Source: Faecalimicrobium dakarense (GTDB lineage Bacteria > Bacillota > Clostridia > Peptostreptococcales > Peptostreptococcaceae). Taken from it: DNA of 57,645 bases. Of this stretch, positions 49,240-56,370 are shown piece after piece (the stretch's first letter is position 1; every line of letters starts with the position of its first letter). Below the pieces are notes generated by a model, which had not been told where the DNA came from, made no database searches, and worked only from the letters and a program-made list of their open reading frames with translations. Made by a program: the position numbers and the translations under genes. Location: NCBI RefSeq assembly GCF_000499525.1, contig NZ_HG529229.1:1-57645 (forward strand), written 5' to 3'.

Positions 49240-49962
49240 ATGAAGTTGCTAATGTCAAAAATTATGAATGGAATTATATCTATATTAATTAAGTTGGGTA
49301 TAATAAAACCTAAAGGAATTTATTACATGGGTGGAGTGAATATATTGCCACCACCGCTAAAAGCAGATGAAGAAAATGAACTGTTACAAAAATTAGAAAA
49401 TGATGAAAGTGTAAAAGCTGTTTTGATAGAAAGAAACTTAAGATTAGTAGTATATATATCTAGAAAATTTGAAAATACTGGAATTGATGTTGAAGATTTA
49501 ATTTCTATCGGTACAATTGGTTTAATAAAAGCTGTTAATACATTTAAATTAAATAAGAATATAAAGTTAGCTACATATGCATCAAGATGTATTGAAAATG
49601 AGATTTTAATGTATCTTAGAAAGAATAACAAGAAAAAGACTGAAGTATCTTTTGATGAACCATTAAATGTGGACTTAGATGGTAATGAACTTTTATTATC
49701 TGATGTGTTAGGAACAGAAAATGATGAGATATATAAGATTATCGAAGAAGAAATTGACAAAGATTTATTAGTAATGGCATTAGATAGATTATCAGATAGA
49801 GAAAAGCAAATTATGGAATTAAGATTTGGATTAACTAATAGAGGAATGGAAAGAACACAAAAAGAAGTTGCTAACATCCTTGGAATATCTCAATCTTACA
49901 TTTCTAGGCTTGAGAAAAAAATAATTTCACGATTAAAAAAAGAAATGAAAAAATTTGTATAA
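49240..49962 (+). CDS. sigE: RNA polymerase sporulation factor sigma-E (pro-form)
   Basis: 240 residues. Early mother-cell sigma factor. A hydrophobic and basic pro-sequence of about 27 residues precedes YYMGG (28-32), the region where SpoIIGA cuts; then region 2 ([51 protein letters not shown]) and region 4 ([28 protein letters not shown]). Very close to B. subtilis SigE throughout. AAGGGGGAT precedes the ATG. Confidence 0.98.
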   Translation: MKLLMSKIMNGIISILIKLGIIKPKGIYYMGGVNILPPPLKADEENELLQKLENDESVKAVLIERNLRLVVYISRKFENTGIDVEDLISIGTIGLIKAVNTFKLNKNIKLATYASRCIENEILMYLRKNNKKKTEVSFDEPLNVDLDGNELLLSDVLGTENDEIYKIIEEEIDKDLLVMALDRLSDREKQIMELRFGLTNRGMERTQKEVANILGISQSYISRLEKKIISRLKKEMKKFV

Positions 49963-49970
49963 ATAAATAA

Positions 49971-50040
49971 TTCTCTCTTAAAAGTATAAAAATATATGAT
50001 GTGTAAATAATTTCATATAGATAAAACTTTTAAGAGAGGA
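49971..50040 (+). promoter_or_regulatory. Leader hairpin covering the sigG ribosome-binding site
   Basis: 49971-49985 pairs with 50026-50040: 15 bp with one G-T and no mismatch, loop 40 bases. The second arm includes the sigG Shine-Dalgarno GAGAGG (50034-50039). No T run, so not a terminator. GTATA at 49984-49988, at the end of the first arm, fits a forespore -35; mRNA started from it would lack the first arm. Confidence 0.75.
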
Positions 50041-50049
50041 CTGAAATGT

Positions 50050-50823
50050 ATGCAAATTAATAAAGTTGAAATCTGTGGTGTAAATACATCTGAGCTTCCC
50101 GTTCTTAAAAACAACCAAATGATGGAGCTTCTTTTGAAAATAAAAGATGGAGATGAAGAAGCAAGACAACAGTTTGTAAGGGGAAACTTAAGGCTAGTTC
50201 TAAGTGTAATACAAAAATTTAATAACAGAGGAGAGAATATAGACGATTTATTCCAAATAGGATGTATAGGACTTATAAAAGCTATAGACAACTTTGATTT
50301 AAGTCAGAATGTAAGGTTCTCAACTTATGCAGTACCTATGATTATAGGCGAAATAAGAAGATACTTAAGAGATAATAATCCTATAAGAGTAAGTAGATCG
50401 TTAAAAGACATAGCATATAAAGCACTACAAGTTAGGGAAAGACTAGTAAGAGCTAATGCAAAAGAACCGACGGTATCGGAAATATCAAAAGAATTAGAAC
50501 TACCAGTAGAAGATGTAGTTATGGCATTAGATGCAATACAGGACCCAATATCATTATTTGATCCAGTATATCAGGATAATGGAGATGCTATATTTGTAAT
50601 GGATCAAGTACAAGATAAAAAGGACACAGATGAAAATTGGTTACAAGAGATAGCTCTTAAAGAAGCTATAAAAAAATTAAACAGTAGAGAAAAGCTAGTA
50701 TTGGATCTAAGGTTTTACAAGGGAAGGACTCAAATAGAAGTGGCTGATGAGATAGGTATATCTCAAGCTCAAGTATCTAGAATAGAAAAAAATGCTTTAA
50801 AAAATATGAAAAAGTATATATAG
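50050..50823 (+). CDS. sigG: RNA polymerase sporulation factor sigma-G
   Basis: 257 residues. Late forespore sigma factor. N-terminus VEICGVNTSELPVL and region 2 (GNLRLVLSVIQKFNNRGENIDDLFQIGCIG, RFSTYAVPMIIGEIRRYLRD) are typical for SigG/SigF; length and the position after spoIIGA-sigE identify SigG. C-terminal region 4 is LNSREKLVLDLRFYKGRTQIEVADEIGISQAQVSR in two parts around the HTH. The leader hairpin suggests translation only from its own forespore promoter. Confidence 0.97.
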   Translation: MQINKVEICGVNTSELPVLKNNQMMELLLKIKDGDEEARQQFVRGNLRLVLSVIQKFNNRGENIDDLFQIGCIGLIKAIDNFDLSQNVRFSTYAVPMIIGEIRRYLRDNNPIRVSRSLKDIAYKALQVRERLVRANAKEPTVSEISKELELPVEDVVMALDAIQDPISLFDPVYQDNGDAIFVMDQVQDKKDTDENWLQEIALKEAIKKLNSREKLVLDLRFYKGRTQIEVADEIGISQAQVSRIEKNALKNMKKYI

Positions 50824-50825
50824 AA

Positions 50826-50866
50826 AAAATAAGAGTTATCATATTTTATGTTAACTCTTATTTTAT
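50826..50866 (+). terminator. Terminator of sigG
   Basis: AAAATAAGAGTTA (50826-50838) / TAACTCTTATTTT (50852-50864) with a 13-base loop and T-rich tail. Confidence 0.85.
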
Positions 50867-50919
50867 TTAAATAAAAATTTACATTAAAATGAAATTAAAT
50901 GAAAAATATATGCAAAATA

Positions 50920-50928
50920 TGGTATAAT
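50920..50928 (+). promoter_or_regulatory. Extended -10 promoter of the agr locus
   Basis: TGGTATAAT, an exact extended -10, 36 bases before the first gene of the locus. No convincing -35. Confidence 0.5.
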
Positions 50929-50964
50929 TGAGTATATGCAAAAATGAATAAAAGGAGAATAATA

Positions 50965-51426
50965 ATGCTAGAATCATCTATAGTTTACACACTTGTAAGA
51001 ACTATTCCGGAAAGTTTAGTATTAGTGTTATCGGGGATGATGTTACTAGGAAATAGTATAGATATAAAGCAAGTATTCAAAAAAGGAATTTTACTAGGTA
51101 CTACTATTGTATGTATAAGGTTATTACCTATAAATTTTGGAGTACATACTATGCTAGCAATGATATCATTTGGATTAATAATTTTTAATCTTTCAGGTAA
51201 AGATACAATAAAGACTATGATAACAACATGTACAGTTTGGATAGCATTAGTATTAAGTGAAGGGGTATATTCAATTATAGCAACTGTAATTTTAAAAATA
51301 CCAATTGATATATTGATGAATAAAGAGATATCAGGTGCTTTAATAACTCTTCCGTCTTTAATAATAATACTAATATTAGTATTTATATTTAAAGAAATTA
51401 AAAATAAAATTAATAAATCTGCATAA
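50965..51426 (+). CDS. Five-helix membrane protein of the agr locus, function unknown
   Basis: 153 residues from the ATG at 50965 (AAAGGAG at 50951-50957 decides the start). Mostly hydrophobic, about five membrane helices, with no catalytic motif that I recognise. It precedes agrB by 12 bases and so belongs to the signalling operon. It resembles in plan the membrane half of AgrC-type peptide receptors without the kinase, but I see no sequence proof; it may also help export or process the peptide. Confidence 0.7.
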   Translation: MLESSIVYTLVRTIPESLVLVLSGMMLLGNSIDIKQVFKKGILLGTTIVCIRLLPINFGVHTMLAMISFGLIIFNLSGKDTIKTMITTCTVWIALVLSEGVYSIIATVILKIPIDILMNKEISGALITLPSLIIILILVFIFKEIKNKINKSA

Positions 51427-51438
51427 AGAGGGTTAATT

Positions 51439-52100
51439 ATGGGATGTATAGAGAAAGTATCGCTAGATTTATCAGATAAATTAGGTACAAAGCTAAATAA
51501 AACAGCTGAAGAAAAAGCGGTTTTAAATTATGGGTTATTTGTAATGCTACATACATTTATAGGCATAGTAATAACATTTTTGGTGGGTATAATAACAGGA
51601 ATGGTCTTAGAGATGATGATTATATCTGTTACAACTGCTTGGCTAAAAAGATATACAGGTGGTGTTCATGCATCTACTCCTGAAAGGTGTGCCATAATAG
51701 GAGTTTTATTGTCGTTTATATTATCTATAGTATGTAGATATTTAGAAAGCGTATTGGATATTAAATGGTTAATATTATTAGAAATTATAATTTTAAGTTT
51801 TTCTTATTGTGTAGTATATAAAAAATGTCCAGTACCATCAAAAAATAAACCTCTAAAAAAAGAGAGTACAAGAAAAAATTAAGGAAAAAAGCATTTAATT
51901 TAATAACTATATATTCAGTATTAATAATATTACTAAGCATAATATATTTCATATTTAGTATACAAAGTATAAAGATAATATGCTTATCAATGTTATTAGG
52001 AATAGGTTTGCAAGTGTTTGTTTTAACTAATATAGGTTCTAAATTCATTTATATGCTAGATAATATTTTTAATAGCATGGAAAAATCATTGAATATATAA
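51439..52100 (+). CDS. agrB: AgrB-type peptide-processing membrane protease, frameshifted in this sequence
   Basis: Cysteine endopeptidase that trims AgrD and closes the thiolactone. The catalytic pair is in YTGGVHASTPERCAIIG (His and Cys seven residues apart, as in Staphylococcus). The frame in hand stops at 51882 after 147 residues. A run of six A (51873-51878), if seven, continues into KLRKKAFNLITIYSVLIILL and more, giving about 220 residues with the remaining membrane helices and stop at 52100. Probably a sequence error or slippage, not a real truncation. agrD starts 75 bases later. Confidence 0.88.
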
Positions 52101-52175
52101 ATATTTTGCTTTTAAAGTAACATGTAAGTTATTTTAAAATAAATTTAACTTTACGATAAAGGGGGGGTATACAGA

Positions 52176-52295
52176 ATGGAATTTTTATTTAACTCTGTAT
52201 CAGATTTATTAACAAAGGTAGCTGGAGGAGCATCAACATTTTGTGCGTTTATGTTCTTTGAAGCAGAAGTACCAGAGTCATTAAGAGAAGAATAA
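52176..52295 (+). CDS. agrD: AgrD-type autoinducing peptide precursor
   Basis: 39 residues, too short for most ORF callers. An amphipathic N-terminal helix (MEFLFNSVSDLLTKVAGG), the core ASTFCAFMF with Cys23, and the acidic C-terminal tail FEAEVPESLREE, close to DEVEVPKEL of staphylococcal AgrD. The mature signal is probably a thiolactone ring Cys-Ala-Phe-Met-Phe with a short N-terminal tail; exact ends are inferred by alignment to known AgrD. GGGGGGG ribosome site 8 bases before the ATG; a terminator follows. Confidence 0.88.
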   Translation: MEFLFNSVSDLLTKVAGGASTFCAFMFFEAEVPESLREE

Positions 52296-52302
52296 ACAAT
52301 CA

Positions 52303-52338
52303 AAAACCATAAGGAAATATATCCTTATGGTTTTGTTT
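52303..52338 (+). terminator. Terminator of agrD
   Basis: A 13-bp stem AAAACCATAAGGA / TCCTTATGGTTTT, loop AATATA, T tail. Confidence 0.92.
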
Positions 52339-52369
52339 AGATAAAGATAATTATTTTAGGTGATAGAAT

Positions 52370-54088
52370 ATGAGTAACTTTGATAAAAAAAGAAATGATA
52401 AAGTATGTGAAATAATAATACTGCTGAAAGTAATATATATAATACTAAGTATGGTGGCCATATCTAGTGGTGCATCGAAAGCTCCAACAGAAGCTAAAGA
52501 TGTTATATTCACGCCTATAATATTTACACTAATTTTAATTTCTATATTAGGGTATCTCTTATGGATGGCAACTCATACTAAAGACAGGATAGATAAAAAG
52601 CCAAGACTAACAGATTTAATAGAAACTAGTTTTACATTGTTTATATTCGCGATAGTTGTATGTTCTACTGGTTTAGAATCTAGTGAGTATAAATTAATTA
52701 GTGTATTTGTAGTATTAATTGCGGCTATACAATTTGGGAAAAATTATAGTATAGGGGTTGCTACATTCTCATCAATATTAATATTTATAATAGACTTTCT
52801 GATAAGTGCTAAAAATAGGCCAATAATAATGGGTTATTTTTTAGCAAGTGATCAAGGCAAGCAAACTCTAAGTGTATACTTTGAAAGTGATTTAATAATA
52901 GTAAGTGCTTTATCTGTAACTGCATTTATATTAGGTATGTATGTGGATATAGAAAGAGAACATAGTAAAGAACTTAAAAATATAGCAAATAGAGATGAAT
53001 TGACAGGATTGTACAATCATAGATACTTCCAAGAGTATCTTGGTAAAGCCATGGATAATGCAGATAAAAACAATAGTGAAGTATCATTATTATTTATGGA
53101 TATAGATTACTTTAAAAATTATAATGATGTAAATGGGCATCAAGCAGGAGATGTACTATTAAGACAAATAGGTAAAATACTAAAAACATGTGTTAGAGAA
53201 GATGATGTTGTAGCAAGATATGGTGGAGAAGAGTTTGCAGCTATACTACCTTATACAGGTGAAAAGGATGCTATAAAAATAGGAGAGAGAATAAGACAGT
53301 CTATTCAAAATACTAACTTTAGAGGTCAAGAAAATCAACCAGATAAAAATATAACTATATCAATAGGAGTATCATCTTATCCAACAAGAGCTACAAGTAA
53401 ACATCAATTTATAAATACAGCAGATGATGCTCTTTACAGAGCTAAATCATTTAATAAAAATAGAGTTGAATCTTATCATAGTGTCTTAGATGACTTGTGT
53501 AGGCAAATAGGAATAAATGAAGATAGAATAAAGTCACTGAAATCTCTTATAAGTATGATAAATATAAAAGATAGATATACATATGGTCATACAGAAAGAG
53601 TTGTAATTTATACTAAATGGTTTGCACAATCGCTTAACTTACCTGAAGAGGATCAGGTTAAGATACAAATTGCATCTTATTTACATGATATAGGTAAATT
53701 AGAAATACCTGAAGAAGTGTTAAATAAAAAAGAAAAGCTTACAAATGAAGAATTTCAAATGTTTAGAGATCATCCTCAAGCTGGAGTGGATCTTATACAA
53801 AATATAAAGCCATTTGAATCATTTACACCTCTTATAAAGCACCATCATGAAAGATATGATGGATCTGGTTATCCAGATAGATTAAAAGGGGAAGAAATAC
53901 CTTATTTAGCAAGAATGCTTACAATAGCTGATAGCTTTGATGCAATGACATCTAATAGACCATATAATGTTAGGAAAAGTCATGAAGAAGGTATTTTAGA
54001 ATTAAGAGCTAATGCAGGAACTCAATTTGACCCTGAATTAGTTGAAGAATTTATAAAGATGCTTGAAAAATATAAGGACAACTTTTAA
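52370..54088 (+). CDS. Membrane GGDEF plus HD-GYP protein (cyclic di-GMP synthesis and hydrolysis)
   Basis: 572 residues. About six membrane helices (about 12-195) form an unknown sensor. The GGDEF domain has an intact GGEEF (from Gly285) and an inhibitory RxxD site (REDD) five residues before it. The HD-GYP domain has HDIGKLEIPEEV (His439-Asp440) and HHHERYDGSGYP (GYP at 500). Both look active, so it could make and break cyclic di-GMP. It begins 74 bases after agrD, beyond a terminator, so it is likely separately expressed or reached by read-through. It may be the response arm of the peptide signal; this is inference. Confidence 0.92.
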   Translation: MSNFDKKRNDKVCEIIILLKVIYIILSMVAISSGASKAPTEAKDVIFTPIIFTLILISILGYLLWMATHTKDRIDKKPRLTDLIETSFTLFIFAIVVCSTGLESSEYKLISVFVVLIAAIQFGKNYSIGVATFSSILIFIIDFLISAKNRPIIMGYFLASDQGKQTLSVYFESDLIIVSALSVTAFILGMYVDIEREHSKELKNIANRDELTGLYNHRYFQEYLGKAMDNADKNNSEVSLLFMDIDYFKNYNDVNGHQAGDVLLRQIGKILKTCVREDDVVARYGGEEFAAILPYTGEKDAIKIGERIRQSIQNTNFRGQENQPDKNITISIGVSSYPTRATSKHQFINTADDALYRAKSFNKNRVESYHSVLDDLCRQIGINEDRIKSLKSLISMINIKDRYTYGHTERVVIYTKWFAQSLNLPEEDQVKIQIASYLHDIGKLEIPEEVLNKKEKLTNEEFQMFRDHPQAGVDLIQNIKPFESFTPLIKHHHERYDGSGYPDRLKGEEIPYLARMLTIADSFDAMTSNRPYNVRKSHEEGILELRANAGTQFDPELVEEFIKMLEKYKDNF

Positions 54089-54118
54089 AAAAATGACCTA
54101 GATAGGTCATTTTTTTTT
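54087..54118 (+). terminator. Terminator of the GGDEF/HD-GYP gene
   Basis: A 14-bp stem ending in AATGACCTA / TAGGTCATT with loop GA and eight or more T; the first arm begins within the stop codon. Confidence 0.92.
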
Positions 54119-54178
54119 GGACGAGAACATATTTATTTTTATAAGACTACTTAATTTTAAAAGGAGGAATTATATAAT

Positions 54179-54442
54179 ATGATTAGAGTATCTGATATAA
54201 TGGAAAAGGAAATCATAAATGTAAAGAATGGAAAAAGGATGGGCTTTATAACTGATATAGATATGGATATAAACGAAGGTAAAATAATGTCATTTACAAT
54301 AACAGGAGATGGCGGAAGAGGAATATTTTCTAGAGGTTATGAAGGACAAGTAATATTTTGGAATGATATACTAAAAATAGGATGTGATACTATAATAGTA
54401 AATATAGGATCAGAACTTAATTTAGACGAATTTAACATATAG
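54179..54442 (+). CDS. PRC-barrel protein, YlmC/YmxH family
   Basis: 87 residues. A PRC-barrel fold ([27 protein letters not shown], then [15 protein letters not shown]). Firmicute YlmC/YmxH sporulation-associated family, role unknown, often near sigG as here. AAAGGAGG 10 bases before the ATG. First of a row with nrdR and pgeF. Confidence 0.88.
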   Translation: MIRVSDIMEKEIINVKNGKRMGFITDIDMDINEGKIMSFTITGDGGRGIFSRGYEGQVIFWNDILKIGCDTIIVNIGSELNLDEFNI

Positions 54443-54464
54443 CAAACCTAAGGAGGAAAAAATA

Positions 54465-54923
54465 ATGCAATGCCCTTACTGCAACTATAAAGAATCTAAA
54501 GTAATAGATTCAAGACATACAGATGGTAAATCTATAAGAAGAAGAAGAGAGTGTGAATCTTGTAAAAAAAGATTTACGACTTATGAAAAAATAGAAACAA
54601 CTCCTGTTATGGTTATAAAAAAGGATGATAGCAGAGAATACTTTGATGGCGAAAAAATAAAATATGGAATACTAAAATCTTGTGAAAAAAGACCAGTTTC
54701 ATTAGAACAAATTGAAGAAGTAGTATCATATGTTGAAAATGAAATAAATAAGTGTTACATAACAGAAATAGAAACTGAAAAAATTGGGGAAATGGTTATG
54801 GATAAGCTAAAAGACTTAGATGAAGTAGCTTATGTAAGATTTGCATCTGTATATAGACAATTTAAAGATATAAATACATTTGTTATAGAATTAAAGAACA
54901 TACTAATGGAAAAGGGAGACTAA
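54465..54923 (+). CDS. nrdR: Transcriptional repressor NrdR
   Basis: 152 residues. Zinc ribbon ([15 protein letters not shown] and [12 protein letters not shown]) followed by an ATP cone. Senses ATP and dATP and represses ribonucleotide reductase genes by binding NrdR boxes; none of its targets are in view. AGGAGG before the ATG. pgeF starts one base after its stop. Confidence 0.97.
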   Translation: MQCPYCNYKESKVIDSRHTDGKSIRRRRECESCKKRFTTYEKIETTPVMVIKKDDSREYFDGEKIKYGILKSCEKRPVSLEQIEEVVSYVENEINKCYITEIETEKIGEMVMDKLKDLDEVAYVRFASVYRQFKDINTFVIELKNILMEKGD

Positions 54924-54924
54924 A

Positions 54925-55635
54925 ATGAATAATTATATAACAGTAAAAGAAATTGAAGAAAATATTGATTTTGTAAATTTAGCTATAACCCTTAAAAATG
55001 TAGACGCTAAATCACGTGAAGATATGAAAAAAGTATGTGAAAGTAAAAATATTGAAATAAAAAATTTAACTAGTAATATACAAATACATTCAGACATAGT
55101 TAATGTTGTTAATGAAAATAATATAGACGAAAAGATTGAAGGGGATGCATTAGTAACAAATCTAAAAAAAGTTCCTCTATTAATATTTACAGCAGATTGT
55201 GTACCAATAGCTATTATAGATAAAAAGAAAAAAGCAATAGGGTTAGCACATGCAGGTTGGAGAGGGACTTACGATAAAATAGCAGAAAAAACAATAGAAG
55301 TTATGAAAAAAAAATATAATACAAATCCTGAAGATTTAGTTTGCGTTATAGGGCCATCAATAGGACCATGTTGTTATGAAGTATCTAAAGATTTAGTTGA
55401 AAAATTTAACACAAATCTTACAAACTGTGATGATAAATTCTATATAATAAAAGAAGATAAGTATTATTTAGATTTATGGAAAGTGAATGAATATGTCCTA
55501 AAATCTAGTGGAGTCAAAGAAGATAATATAATTAATTTAAACTTATGCACAAGCTGTAACTGTCATAAGTTTCACTCTTATAGAAAACATGATAAAACTC
55601 CACAAAGGATAGGAATGATACTTGAGATAAAATAG
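54925..55635 (+). CDS. pgeF: Polyphenol oxidase/purine nucleoside phosphorylase-like (YfiH/PgeF, laccase domain)
   Basis: 236 residues. The family marks are FTADCVPIAIIDKKK, GLAHAGWRGTYDKI, IGPSIGPCCYEVS and the C-terminal CTSCNCHKFHSYRKH, giving the metal ligands His and Cys. Members act as purine nucleoside phosphorylase/adenosine deaminase or in peptidoglycan-precursor editing. Coupled to nrdR by the one-base gap, which fits a nucleotide role. Confidence 0.92.
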   Translation: MNNYITVKEIEENIDFVNLAITLKNVDAKSREDMKKVCESKNIEIKNLTSNIQIHSDIVNVVNENNIDEKIEGDALVTNLKKVPLLIFTADCVPIAIIDKKKKAIGLAHAGWRGTYDKIAEKTIEVMKKKYNTNPEDLVCVIGPSIGPCCYEVSKDLVEKFNTNLTNCDDKFYIIKEDKYYLDLWKVNEYVLKSSGVKEDNIINLNLCTSCNCHKFHSYRKHDKTPQRIGMILEIK

Positions 55636-55653
55636 ATAGGAGATAAACTTAAT

Positions 55654-56343
55654 ATGAACGCAAAGGTACTTGTTATAGACGATGAAATACATATAGTTGA
55701 GCTTCTAAAATTTAATTTAGAGACTTCAAATTATGATGTTGATTATGCTTATGATGGCATAGATGGTTATATAAAAGCTAAGGAAACTAAACCAGATTTA
55801 ATATTACTAGACTGGATGTTACCTAATATAAGTGGTATAGAAATTTTAAAAAAAATTAGAAATGATAAATTTTTAAAACAAATACCAGTTATAATGCTGA
55901 CAGCAAAAAATATGGAAAATGATAAAGTTGAAGGTTTGGAAATAGGAGCCGATGATTATATAACTAAGCCATTTAGTGTAAAAGAATTATTAGCAAGGAT
56001 TAGTTCTGTACTTAGAAGGTACAATATTAGTGGTCAAAATGCAGAAAGTATATTATCATCTGGAAATCTAAAAGTAGATTTAAATAAACATGAAGTATAT
56101 AAAGGAACTGAGAAAATAGAACTAACACTTAAAGAATTTGAACTTTTAAAGTTACTTCTTGAAAATAAGGGAAAAGTTCTTTCTAGAAATCATCTTTTAG
56201 ATAAAATTTGGGGGTATGAATACTATGGAGAGACTAGAACGGTAGATGTTCATATTAGATATCTTAGAAAGAAAATAGAAGGAGATAGTAGTTCTGAAAA
56301 ATATATACAAACAATAAGAGGCGTTGGATATAAGGTTGATTAA
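55654..56343 (+). CDS. phoP: OmpR/PhoB-family response regulator PhoP
   Basis: 229 residues. A receiver domain (DDEIHIVELL, phospho-acceptor in LLDWMLPNISG, MLTAKNMENDKVEGLEIGADDYITKPF) and a winged helix (TLKEFELLKLLLENKGKVLSRNHLLDKIWGYEYYGETRTVDVHIRYLRKKI, in pieces). Close to PhoP/PhoB of the phosphate response. The kinase gene follows after 27 bases. No pst or pho genes are visible, so phosphate is assumed from similarity. Confidence 0.88.
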   Translation: MNAKVLVIDDEIHIVELLKFNLETSNYDVDYAYDGIDGYIKAKETKPDLILLDWMLPNISGIEILKKIRNDKFLKQIPVIMLTAKNMENDKVEGLEIGADDYITKPFSVKELLARISSVLRRYNISGQNAESILSSGNLKVDLNKHEVYKGTEKIELTLKEFELLKLLLENKGKVLSRNHLLDKIWGYEYYGETRTVDVHIRYLRKKIEGDSSSEKYIQTIRGVGYKVD

Positions 56344-56370
56344 AAGAAATATATTTAGGAGAACTATTTT

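Noticed and set aside
49323-49877. 184-codon open frame on the minus strand inside sigE
   Set aside because: Length is notable, but it mirrors conserved sigE codons, is Ser/Leu/Phe-rich and has no ribosome site.
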